Assembly: GCA_026390015.1 (NCBI GenBank) | Contig: JAPLGS010000113.1 | Span: 1-39,731, forward strand | Length of the DNA: 39,731 nucleotides | Direction of reading: 5' to 3' | DNA from: Chloroflexota bacterium | Lineage (GTDB): Bacteria; Chloroflexota; Anaerolineae; Anaerolineales; Villigracilaceae | Part shown: in pieces, positions 17,101 to 23,587 of the stretch | Layout of the letters: every line of letters begins with the position of its first letter | Position numbering within the stretch: the first letter of the stretch is position 1 | Made by a program: the position numbers and the translations under genes | The notes under the pieces: model-generated | The model's input: only the letters and a program-made list of their open reading frames with translations | What the model was told of the DNA's origin: nothing | Databases searched by the model: none

Positions 17101-19961
17101 CTGCCACTGTCCGGTTATTTGCGAGCAATGGTTCAACAGAAATAAACATCGGCCCGGATGGCATTTATGGTACGGCTGATGATGCGGCCGGCGGCGTAAC
17201 CACCGGCCTGAATGGCACTTACTTATTCAGTAGTTTGCCCCAGGGGAATTACATTGTGAAAGTAACCTCCTTTGGTTTTACCAGCGCAATCGATACGGCA
17301 AACAGTGGTGATTCCACTACTCCGAACAACAACATCGATAACAATGATAATGGCATTGGCACGGGCATCGGTCAGGTCGCCAGTAATGTGCTCCCACTTA
17401 CACCCGGCAGCCTGGGTGCGGCTTCGAATAACTCTGTGGATAATGCGGCGGGCACCACATCCAATCCAACTTTGGATTTTGGTTTCACTCCATTATTCAG
17501 CCTCGGCAACCGCATCTGGTTTGATACCAATAACAGCGGCACGATCAACGGATCTGAAGTTGGCGCCAATGGAATCGGCGTTCAGCTATATGCGGCCGAT
17601 GGCAGTGGCAGTCCAACGGGCGCAGTTCTAAGCACCCAAATAACCGCCAATGGCGGCTATTATCGTTTTGATAATCTGTCAGCCGGAAATTATGTGGTTG
17701 TGATCCCATCCACTATATTTGGCGCCGGCGGCGCACTGGATGGATATTGGAGCAGCGGAACTGTCTTAAGCGGAGCTGGCACATCCGAAACGGCAGCTCT
17801 CGACCCTGATAATGATGTTGACAGCGATGACAACGGTACTTTGCAAACAAGTGGAACCTTTACTGGGGCAGTGATCAGCAAGGCAGTTACCTTGGGGCCG
17901 CTTCCCAATGAACCTTTGGGCGATTCAGATTCTGATCCTACATCACCTGTAGGAGAGGCTCCCAATCTTCAAAGCAACCGTACTGTGGATTTTGGTTTTT
18001 ATCGAGTTGAGCTGAGCAATCAAGTCTTTGTAGATGTGGTTGATGGCGGCTCGTATGGTGTTGGTGATTTTCCGCTGTCAGGAGCAACGGTACAACTCTT
18101 TGCCAGTGATGGAACCACTGAGATTAACGTGGGGACGGATGGTATCTTGGGCACGACGGATGATGTCAGTGGTGGTATGACCACAGGCGCCTCAGGTGTG
18201 TATCTTTTTAGCGGCCTGCCTCAAGGTTCATTTATCGTCAGAGTTATCCCTTTGAGCGGTTATGCCAGCACGGTGGATTCAGCTGTTCCTGGTGACACCG
18301 CAAACCCTGACCTCAATGCAGATAATAACGATAATGGTATTGGTACAGGTACAGGGCAAGTCTATAGCAAAGCGGTAACATTAACTCCCGGCGATGCGGC
18401 AACAAACAATCTCGTGACAAATTCAACCGGAACCACCACAAATCCAACGCTCGATTTTGGGTTTACATCCTCATTCACCAAGGCTTTGATCTCTTCAGAT
18501 GCAGCTCATACCACCGACCCGCACGTTGCGATTGGTGAGATTGCCACATATCAGATTAATATGTATATTCCGGTCGGCACTTTGAACAATGTTATTCTGG
18601 TGGATACCCCGCAAACCGGGCTTGCTTTCGTAGATTGTATTAATATAAGCATCCCGCAAAATGTGGCTAGTTCAAAGATTGTCAATGGCACCTGTGATAC
18701 CCGTGATGGTACATCAGCGGGAACCAGTAATCCACTCATCGAAAATTCCGGAGGCCGTGTCACCTTTGACTTTGGTAATGTAACCAACTCTTCTGCCGCG
18801 CCACTGGCCATCACTATTCAATATTCACTGATTGTCCTCGATATCTCCTCGAATCAGAACGGCGGCACATTAACGAATAATGTAGTCTGGTTATGGACGG
18901 GTGGAACTAAGACCACAAGCGCTCCCTTGGTTGATATGATTGAACCGGAAATAACGATTGACAAGAATGCCGAGCCAAGCATGGCTCCCTTGGGTGCTCC
19001 GATCACATTTAAAATAGATATTTCCCACTCAAATTTAAGCTCTGCAGATGCTTTTGATGTTGTCGTCACGGATGTCCTGCCCTCAGCTTTAACATTTATT
19101 ACAGGTTCAGAAAAATTTACCAGAACCTCGGGCACATTATTGCAAGCGCCTGTCATTTCGTATAACGTTGCTGCCACAACGCTTTCATTTATTTGGGATG
19201 AATTTCCCCTGGGTCAAAGCGCCCAACTGGAATTCCAGGCTACATTTATTGGCCCCTCACCGGCCAAGAATACTGCATCTGTCGAATGGACTTCACTTGA
19301 AATTGACCCCCTAACTCCAGGAGGTCCTCCACGCCAGAGATCTCCTTATCATGTAAATTCCACAGAACGTTGGTACGATCCTTTGGCTTCCGCTGGGTTG
19401 GATGATTATCGAGTAAGTGATTCGATCAGCATTGAAGTTCCCAGCGATCTGCCCAAAACAGGTTTTGCGCCGGGTGTTGTTACCACACTTCCACAGAGGC
19501 CACAGCACTTTTCCTACGCCCAAACTGACTTGATGATCGAGATCCCGCGGCTTGGCATCAAATTAAATATTGTCGGTGCGCCTTTCGGGAAGGATAATTG
19601 GGATCTTACCTGGTTGAGCAATAATGCAGGCTGGCTCGAAGGGTCCGCGTTCCCCACACATTCTGGCAATTCAGCCATCACGGCGCACTCTTATCTTTCT
19701 GACGGCACAGCCGGCCCATTTGCAAAATTGAATACACTGCGCTATGGAGATCAAATTATTATTACCCTCGCCGGATCGAAATACATCTACGAGGTTCGCC
19801 AGAATCTGCGAGTCAAACCGAACACGACATCTGTCTTAAAACACGAAGATCACTCTTGGTTAACCTTGATCACCTGCCAAACATATAGCGAGCAGTTGGG
19901 TGAATACATTTATCGTATTGTCGTGCGCGCGGTTCTGATCAAAATGGAACTGGAAAAGTAA
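11142..19961 (+). CDS. Giant secreted repeat protein (DUF11-like and SdrD_B repeats) with LPKTGF motif and C-terminal sortase domain
   Basis: 2939 residues from ATG 11142 (GGAG eight bases upstream; GTG 11136 is too close to it). The signal peptide is roughly residues 1-27 (hydrophobic FALIVILFVYPIQTVHA). Eight DUF11-like beta domains of about 135 residues fill about 30-1125, each opening like SKAFNPP...GGTSTLTITL. Four alternating pairs of SdrD_B-type domains fill about 1130-2442 (SLGNRVWFDTDNSG type, then NQIYVDANNDGTY type), with Asp/Asn-rich loops fit for calcium. Two further DUF11/D2-like domains span about 2445-2720. LPKTGF is at 2770-2775, then a class E/F-like sortase domain (about 2790-2935) with His2849 (ITAHSYLSDG), Cys2912 (LITCQTY) and Arg2925. 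The Cys-Arg spacing of 13 equals that of SrtA. There is no C-terminal membrane helix or basic tail. Probable role: surface adhesin or sheath protein. Confidence 0.88.
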   Translation: MPRSLSYLRFALIVILFVYPIQTVHALAIPAEINKQFTPILIDAGGISVLRVTIFNPNLFQLTSASWNDNLVGIQPGLKIANPASVVSTCGAGVTAVPGTTTFSLSAGTVPAQVGSTPGECYVEVNVTSTVSGNLINTILENNLSASGNDNGTVVSITNTTPASATITVIAVTPPSITKGFSPNTVWVGQTSTLTITVNNNDTNTDLTQTSYTDTLPTNVVLANPVSPNLTNCGAGASLAAVSGTSTVGLSNATVTPNLNCVVTVQVKSGVAGSYTNTIPAGPAGLGAIVTQQGVTNAALASAPLNVQPVGITKIFSSANVVAGGTSTLTITLQNPNGSDYTGANITDILPAGLTISGTPSSPQCGGTITNTSTSVTLTGGTIPASASPPSPLGTCTIVVTVAAPADSPTATRTNTISAGALTTTQLVTNPAPATFALNVQSGITVLKSFSPPSITVGGISTVTITLRNHTGSNFTGVNLTDSLPANLTVFGTPASPQCSGTITNTATSVSITGGTIPFSATPPGACTITFQVTSSVAATYSNTIPANDLTTAEGPKNTTTTTTSPNLIVNPAGGPVLVSKAFNTSPIAPGATSRLRITLTAPSDIGVSGINISDTLPGDLVIAASPIPVTTCGGTLTATIGTQLIKLIGGAIASASGTCTITVYVTTNTQGFYPNNIPANNVTTTQGRTNTSASNTPVLEVTGFTMSKAFNPPMVNANGLSTLTITLQNTGDSPLINVSLLSDTLPGSLVNGVVVAPFPNKSTTCTAGSVTADTGTQTISMSGAIVPAQVGGVPGICTINVDVQGTGSAAAHVNTIARANVSATVQDTGTVIHPFAQAQSTLTLGDLTITVVKGFNPVFVYGKGSSTLSVQLVNPNNTQLTGVTFTDDLNYVPPAGVQSGMRLANPPNFYVGTCGGVLSGNPGDSSFSFSGGVIPANSNCILTLSIVMDVNGNLTNTIPAGAVTTFNGARSTQAAQASLTDLPGASVSKFFSPNPVLVGEYSSLTITITNSSNIGLAGMELNDTLPVLPTGLVIATPSGTIPNPTNNCGGTLTTVPDTQLISLTGGSLVKADDSVNPWIPSSCTIVVSVVSAVPSVYINTIPPGGLTATGGVSNNLPATDTLVVLSSLYSLGNRVWFDTDNSGTINGTEIGINSVDVQLYAADGGGSPTGPLLATKTTANGGYYRFDDLAAGDYVVVIPSSEFGIGGTLDGYWSSATSLSGGGTTETAAPDPDTDIDNDDNGTLHTAVDAFTGAVISSAVTLGGTPAEPITDTNADPTNPAGEAVNNRSNRTVDFGFYRQAVSNQIYVDANNDGTYNAGDVALAGARIQLFAGDGTTEINVGPDGIFGTSDDAPNGVLTAASGTYLFSGLPQGDYIVKVTPPTGYSSAVDTFNSGDTTTPNNNINNNDNGIGTGTGQVSSNLVTLTPGNLGAATNNAVSNISGTTTNPTLDFGFTIPLFSLGNRVWFDADNSSTINGLESGINFVTVRLYAADISGNPTGAVLATKTTANGGYYRFDNLLAGDYVVMIPALEFGTGGALDGYWSSATTLSGAGTTETAAPDADNDIDNDDNGTLHTAIDTFTGAVISSAITLGPGAVEPTTDTNADPTNPSGEAIDAQSNRTVDFGFYRSQLGNQIYTDVNNNGTYDAGDTALSTANVRLYGSDGTTEINVGPDGIFGTADDAAGGVTTGLAGTYLFNGLPQGTYIVKVTPPLGYTSAVDSADATDTSTPNTNIDDNDNGIGIGTGQVSSNTITLTPGSLGAATNNTVTNSTGTTFNPTLDFGFNAPLFSLGNRIWFDTDNSATINGAEVGVDLVAVELYRADISGNPTGAVLDTQTTANGGYYRFDNQSGGDYVIVIPSSEFSVGGKLFGYLSSGTTVSAAGVVSETVVAPDPDNNLDSDDNGTLQTSGVFNGAVISLAVTLGPTPNEPTTDTDADPTNPPGEEANNQSNRTLDFGFYRQILSNQIFIDANNNGTYDTGDGKLAAATVRLFASNGSTEINIGPDGIYGTADDAAGGVTTGLNGTYLFSSLPQGNYIVKVTSFGFTSAIDTANSGDSTTPNNNIDNNDNGIGTGIGQVASNVLPLTPGSLGAASNNSVDNAAGTTSNPTLDFGFTPLFSLGNRIWFDTNNSGTINGSEVGANGIGVQLYAADGSGSPTGAVLSTQITANGGYYRFDNLSAGNYVVVIPSTIFGAGGALDGYWSSGTVLSGAGTSETAALDPDNDVDSDDNGTLQTSGTFTGAVISKAVTLGPLPNEPLGDSDSDPTSPVGEAPNLQSNRTVDFGFYRVELSNQVFVDVVDGGSYGVGDFPLSGATVQLFASDGTTEINVGTDGILGTTDDVSGGMTTGASGVYLFSGLPQGSFIVRVIPLSGYASTVDSAVPGDTANPDLNADNNDNGIGTGTGQVYSKAVTLTPGDAATNNLVTNSTGTTTNPTLDFGFTSSFTKALISSDAAHTTDPHVAIGEIATYQINMYIPVGTLNNVILVDTPQTGLAFVDCINISIPQNVASSKIVNGTCDTRDGTSAGTSNPLIENSGGRVTFDFGNVTNSSAAPLAITIQYSLIVLDISSNQNGGTLTNNVVWLWTGGTKTTSAPLVDMIEPEITIDKNAEPSMAPLGAPITFKIDISHSNLSSADAFDVVVTDVLPSALTFITGSEKFTRTSGTLLQAPVISYNVAATTLSFIWDEFPLGQSAQLEFQATFIGPSPAKNTASVEWTSLEIDPLTPGGPPRQRSPYHVNSTERWYDPLASAGLDDYRVSDSISIEVPSDLPKTGFAPGVVTTLPQRPQHFSYAQTDLMIEIPRLGIKLNIVGAPFGKDNWDLTWLSNNAGWLEGSAFPTHSGNSAITAHSYLSDGTAGPFAKLNTLRYGDQIIITLAGSKYIYEVRQNLRVKPNTTSVLKHEDHSWLTLITCQTYSEQLGEYIYRIVVRAVLIKMELEK
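14530..18466 (+). repeat. Four tandem copies of a two-domain SdrD_B unit, period about 990 bp
   Basis: First-type domains begin near 14530, 15520, 16508 and 17496, and second-type domains near 15046, 16036, 17026 and 18013. Every unit therefore alternates the same two domain kinds. Stretches such as GCCAATGGCGGTTATTATCG recur almost unchanged between copies. This is a coding tandem repeat inside the giant gene. It points to duplication of a two-domain block and may vary in copy number. Confidence 0.85.
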
Positions 19962-20013
19962 TCACGCAAGTAGATTGAAAAAAACAGGATCATTCCATCA
20001 GCGCTTCGTCCAA

Positions 20014-21375
20014 TTATCTGGCAATGACCTGGTCGGTAAGTTGGATGGCTAGACCGATATAGGACGCTGGCGAGAGACTCTGCAAACGCCTTCGAGTTTC
20101 ATCGTCCACATCGATCGCTTCGCACCATACCGTGTAATCTGATTCTGTTACGACGCGGCCGCGCGTCTGCTGTTTGAGCGACTCATACGCGTCAGGTTTT
20201 CCAACTGAGCGCAGGATGGTCTGTGCGCCCTCGGCGATCACTTCCCAATGGGAATTTAACTCGGCATTGATCTTATCCTCGTCAGCGGCGATGCGCTTCA
20301 GGCCGCGCTGAAAGTTGATCCACGCCACCAGCGTATGCCCAAGCGCAGTTCCAAACGTGCGGCGCACCGTTGAATCAGATAGATCACGTTGTAAGCGCGA
20401 GACCGACAGTTTTTGTGCATAATGGGTAAAGAGGGAATTCGCCACACCCAGGTTGCCTTCCGCGTTTTCAAAATCAATTGGATTCACTTTCTGCGGCATG
20501 GTCGAAGATCCCACCTCACCCTGAACAACTGCCTGCTTGAGGATCCCGTCGCTGATATATCGCCAGATATCCTGCGAGAAATCGATCAAAATGGAATTGG
20601 CCAGACGCAGCGCGTCAAAATAGCGGATCCAATTATCATAAGGCAAAATTTGAGTCGTGATCAGGTTTGGCACCAGATCATATTGTGCAATGAAATCTTT
20701 ACTGAAAGCCAGCCAATCAATTTGCGGGGCGGCGGATTGCAGGGCATTAAAATTACCGACCGCGCCTGTCAGCTTGGCTTCAAAACGATGTGCGGCAATC
20801 TCGTCACGCGCGCTTTTCAAACGGGCGATGGCGACGGCAAATTCTTTTCCCAATGTCGTGGGGACGGCGAATTGCCCGTGCGTGCGGGCGAGCATGGGCA
20901 GCGCGCGAGTCTGTCTGGCAAATTCGCAGAGTGAATTGATCAGCGCATCCAATGCGGGGAGAAATATCCCATCCCGCGAGTCTCGCAGGGCGATGGCTTG
21001 AGCAATATTATTCACATCTTCAGAGGTCAGTCCGAAATGGATCCAGGGCAATAGATCCTTGAGGGTTGTATCCTGGAATTTATCCTGTAAAAAATATTCG
21101 ATGGCTTTTACATCATGGCGGGTCTCGCGCTCGTGAGCCTGGATCGATTCTGCATCGGCGATGGAGAATTTTGTGTCGATGGATTCAAGTTGAGCAGACT
21201 CGGAAGATGTCAAAGGACGGATCAAACTGATTTTGGAAAGGGCCGCTAAAAAGTCCAGTTCAACGCGGACTCTGTCGCGCAGAAAAGCGAACTCAGAGAA
21301 GTGTCCGCTCAAAGGGGCGGTCATGTCTGCGTAGCGGCCATCCAAAGAAGAAAGAAGGTGAAGGGGGTCTGTCAT
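20014..21375 (-). CDS. purB: Adenylosuccinate lyase
   Basis: 453 residues, the usual length for the E. coli-like PurB class. The N-terminus LLSSLDGRYADM, the segment HFGLTSEDVNN, LARTHGQFAVPTTLGKE with the acid/base His, and the family signature GSSTMPQKVNPIDFENAEGN with the catalytic Ser are all present. It removes fumarate from SAICAR to give AICAR and from adenylosuccinate to give AMP. Its start abuts the stop of the IMP cyclohydrolase gene with no gap, so it is the last gene of a purine operon running 23231 to 20014. It converges on the giant surface-protein gene, with 52 bases between them and no clear terminator. Confidence 0.96.
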   Translation of the reverse strand: MTDPLHLLSSLDGRYADMTAPLSGHFSEFAFLRDRVRVELDFLAALSKISLIRPLTSSESAQLESIDTKFSIADAESIQAHERETRHDVKAIEYFLQDKFQDTTLKDLLPWIHFGLTSEDVNNIAQAIALRDSRDGIFLPALDALINSLCEFARQTRALPMLARTHGQFAVPTTLGKEFAVAIARLKSARDEIAAHRFEAKLTGAVGNFNALQSAAPQIDWLAFSKDFIAQYDLVPNLITTQILPYDNWIRYFDALRLANSILIDFSQDIWRYISDGILKQAVVQGEVGSSTMPQKVNPIDFENAEGNLGVANSLFTHYAQKLSVSRLQRDLSDSTVRRTFGTALGHTLVAWINFQRGLKRIAADEDKINAELNSHWEVIAEGAQTILRSVGKPDAYESLKQQTRGRVVTESDYTVWCEAIDVDDETRRRLQSLSPASYIGLAIQLTDQVIAR

Positions 21376-21945
21376 TTATTGATCCAAATAATTTGAAATA
21401 AGTGTATCGTAACTGGCTGTGGATTTATACCCTTTGAGCGCAAGTTTCTTTTTTTCTGCAAATGGAATTTCACCATGTTGCAGCATCAAAAGCACTTCGG
21501 CATAATCTGACGGATCACAGACCAGGGTAACACGTTCATGGTTTTTTGCGGCAGCGCGTATCAGGGTGACACCGCCAATGTCAATATTTTCGATGGCTTC
21601 GGCATACGTCACATTGGGTTTCGCGATCGTCTCTTCAAACGGATAAAGATTGACGGCGACAAGATCGATGTAATCCCAACCGAGGGCGAGCAGTTCATTA
21701 TGATCGAACTCGGTTGAGCGCGCTAGCAAGCCAGCGTGAATTGCGGGGTGCAAAGTCTTTACGCGACCGCCAAGAAGTTCAGGAGACTTTGTATAATCGG
21801 CAACTTCGGTGACGTTAATAGAATTATCGCGCAAAAGTTTAGCGGTTCCGCCAGAGGCAAGTAAAGACCAACCCAGAGCGGCAAGCCCTTTGGCAAAATC
21901 AACGAGGCCAGATTTATTGTGAACTGAGAGAATGGCTGCGGGCAT
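21376..21945 (-). CDS. purH: IMP cyclohydrolase, separate N-terminal half of PurH
   Basis: 189 residues corresponding to the N-terminal MGS-like domain of PurH, which closes FAICAR to IMP. Signatures are ILSVHNKSGLVDFAKGL, LLASGGTAKLLRD, ELLGGRVKTLHPAIHAGLLAR, VNLYPFEET and ENIDIGGVTLIRAAAKNH. In most bacteria this domain is fused to the AICAR transformylase in a protein of about 520 residues. Here it stops cleanly after the cyclohydrolase domain, and the transformylase is a separate gene 110 bases upstream. The AAAAGGAACTTAA before the ATG is a good ribosome binding site. This is a true gene split with its own signals, not a frameshift. Confidence 0.93.
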   Translation of the reverse strand: MPAAILSVHNKSGLVDFAKGLAALGWSLLASGGTAKLLRDNSINVTEVADYTKSPELLGGRVKTLHPAIHAGLLARSTEFDHNELLALGWDYIDLVAVNLYPFEETIAKPNVTYAEAIENIDIGGVTLIRAAAKNHERVTLVCDPSDYAEVLLMLQHGEIPFAEKKKLALKGYKSTASYDTLISNYLDQ

Positions 21946-22055
21946 TTAAGTTCCTTTTATTAATTGCTAAGGAGAAAACCTCTCCACAGATTTTATCGAT
22001 CAGGCAAATCTATTTTATCTTTTCTTGTGCGCTTGCTTCCTGTTTAAATATTCTG

Positions 22056-23231
22056 TTAGTGATGAAACAATCTTACACCACTAAACACCATGGCCATGTC
22101 ATATTCATCACAAACTGCGATGACATCTTCGTCGCGAGTGGAGCCGCCTGGCTGCAGAACATATTTCACTCCGCTTCCAGCCGCACGATCGATCGAATCA
22201 CGGAATGGGAAGAAGGCATCGGAACCGAGCACAACCTCAGACATGCCATCCAGCCACTCACGCTTCTCTGTTACTGATAATTGGCGCGGCAATTCTGCAA
22301 AGACATTCGTCCAATTGGATTTTTCCGCTTGGGTGACATCGGGCTGCAAAAATTGGTCAATGGCGTTGTCACGATCTGGACGTTTGATACCAGATTTGAA
22401 GGGAAGATTCAAAATATACGGGTGCTGACGCAGGCGCCACAAATCCGCCTTGGAAGCTGCCAGACGGGTGCAATGTACTCGTGATTGCTGCCCCGCACCC
22501 ACGCCTATCACCTGTCCGTCTGCTGCAAAACAGACCGAGTTGGACTGGGTGTACTTGAGAGTGATCCATGCGATCAGCATATCGCGGACTGCGTTTTCGG
22601 GCAACTCTTTTTTTATGGTGACCCTTTTGGCAAGATCCGCAGGGGTGACGAGACGCTCATGACGGCGTTGTTCAAACGTAACGCCAAAGACATCACGGGT
22701 TTCCTGAGCGGGCGGTTCATAAACAGAGTCAATTTGAACGACGGAATACTTGCCTTGTTTTTTCTTTTTGAGAATATCCAGCGCTTCCGATTCATAAGCA
22801 GGCGCAATGACACCATCTGAGACTTCGCGGCTGATGAGCTTCGCGGTGGGGACGTCAACAGTATCGGAGAGCGCAATCCAATCACCGAAGGAAGACATGC
22901 GGTCCACGCCGCGGGCGCGGGCATAGGCAACGGCGAGCGGCGAAAGTTCAATGTCATCTACAAAATAGATCTTCTTGAGCACATCTGAAAGCGGATTCGC
23001 GACCGCCGCGCCCGATGGGCTGACATGTTTGAAGGATGCCGCAGCAGGCAGGTGGATCACCGACTTCAACTCGCGGACCAATTGCCAGGAATTTAATGCG
23101 TCGAGTAGATTAATATAACCCGGCGAGCCGCTGAGAACTGTGATCGGCAAATCAACATCAGATCTCATAAAAACACGGGCTGGCGCTTGCTGGGGATTGG
23201 CGCCGTAGCGCAGTGGAAGTGAGGAAGGCAT
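22056..23231 (-). CDS. Stand-alone AICAR transformylase, resembling the eukaryotic ATIC domain
   Basis: 391 residues of the formyltransferase domain only. It transfers formyl from 10-formyl-tetrahydrofolate to AICAR. The catalytic Lys68-His69 pair lies in [15 protein letters not shown]. This is the KHVSPxGAAV wording of animal ATIC rather than the KHxNPCG wording of common bacterial PurH. Further matches to the animal-type domain are [61 protein letters not shown] and the final RLFHH. AAAAGG precedes the ATG. It is the first gene of the purine operon and is transcribed divergently from the his operon, whose HisF/HisH step releases AICAR, its substrate. Confidence 0.92.
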   Translation of the reverse strand: MPSSLPLRYGANPQQAPARVFMRSDVDLPITVLSGSPGYINLLDALNSWQLVRELKSVIHLPAAASFKHVSPSGAAVANPLSDVLKKIYFVDDIELSPLAVAYARARGVDRMSSFGDWIALSDTVDVPTAKLISREVSDGVIAPAYESEALDILKKKKQGKYSVVQIDSVYEPPAQETRDVFGVTFEQRRHERLVTPADLAKRVTIKKELPENAVRDMLIAWITLKYTQSNSVCFAADGQVIGVGAGQQSRVHCTRLAASKADLWRLRQHPYILNLPFKSGIKRPDRDNAIDQFLQPDVTQAEKSNWTNVFAELPRQLSVTEKREWLDGMSEVVLGSDAFFPFRDSIDRAAGSGVKYVLQPGGSTRDEDVIAVCDEYDMAMVFSGVRLFHH

Positions 23232-23375
23232 GAGGGATATCCTTTTGGGAGTTCAATATAACCAATTGTAAAACGGATTTGTTGAATGTTACACCCAAAC
23301 CAATGGCAACATTTCCTGGTGCGTATTTGGTGGAATGATTTGCAGATGTTGCCTTGAGTGTCCTTCGAAAATCTC

Positions 23376-23404
23376 TTGCCAAATCCAGTTGGGATTGGTA
23401 TACT
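23376..23404 (+). promoter_or_regulatory. Promoter of the his operon leader
   Basis: TTGCCA (23376-23381) and TATACT (23399-23404) lie 17 bases apart, each one mismatch from consensus, and TG at 23396-23397 makes an extended -10. The predicted transcript start is near 23411, only about four bases before the ATG of the His-rich leader peptide, so that peptide would be nearly leaderless. Confidence 0.7.
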
Positions 23405-23414
23405 GCCACCCATT

Positions 23415-23507
23415 ATGACTTCAATGTTCGCGCATAAGCACCATGTTCATCATCACATCCCACCCGAAAGGCCGGGATATTCTTTGCGCGTACCTGAAAT
23501 AAATTAA
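23415..23507 (+). CDS. hisL: Histidine-rich leader peptide of the his operon
   Basis: A 30-codon frame, ATG at 23415 and TAA at 23505-23507, reading MTSMFAHKHHVHHH followed by IPPERPGYSLRVPEIN. Six of eight consecutive codons (7-14, 23433-23456) are histidine. The frame lies between an extended -10 promoter and a terminator hairpin directly before hisG, which is exactly the arrangement of a ribosome-mediated attenuator. There is no Shine-Dalgarno sequence, and initiation is probably leaderless or from the second ATG at 23424. It is too short for usual gene finders. When charged histidyl-tRNA is scarce, the ribosome should stall in the His run. The name is given by analogy with the enterobacterial leader; homology is not claimed. 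Confidence 0.8.
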   Translation: MTSMFAHKHHVHHHIPPERPGYSLRVPEIN

Positions 23508-23543
23508 CAGGATAGTGTGCTTTGTAATATCAATCCCCGGTCT
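23469..23543 (+). promoter_or_regulatory. Antiterminator pairing of the his attenuator
   Basis: AGGCCGGGAT (23469-23478) can pair with ATCCCCGGTCT (23533-23543) through ten pairs, with one G-U and one bulged C. The second segment is also the left arm of the terminator, so the two folds exclude each other. The first segment starts 13 bases after the last His codon. A ribosome stalled early in the His run leaves it free, and one that reads through covers it. CGCGCA (23429-23434) and TGCGCG (23485-23490) are also complementary and could form a further competing stem. Confidence 0.68.
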
Positions 23544-23559
23544 ACGACCGGGGATTTTT
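23532..23559 (+). terminator. Attenuator terminator upstream of hisG
   Basis: AATCCCCGGTC (23532-23542) pairs perfectly with GACCGGGGATT (23546-23556) around a TAC loop. It is followed by a T run (23555-23559) and TTTT after GC. It lies 25 bases after the leader-peptide stop and about 30 bases before the hisG ATG. This placement makes sense only for conditional termination. Confidence 0.85.
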
Positions 23560-23587
23560 GCTTTTATCTCACTTCAAGGAAGATCCA

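Noticed and set aside
14530-18466. Regular repeats that could suggest a CRISPR array
   Set aside because: The period is about 990 bases, the repeats stay in one open frame and encode SdrD_B domains. There are no short direct repeats with spacers.
12161-18814. Many long antisense frames inside the giant gene
   Set aside because: They are Val/Pro/Ser-rich mirror products of the Thr/Asn/Gly-rich repeats, with no start signals of their own.
21376-23231. Split PurH interpreted as a frameshifted pseudogene
   Set aside because: Each half has complete domain ends, its own start and ribosome binding site, and a 110-base gap. The transformylase half also belongs to a distinct stand-alone type.
23158-23413. 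Minus-strand frames across the his promoter region
   Set aside because: They overlap the purine gene start and the his promoter, lack ribosome binding sites and resemble nothing known.
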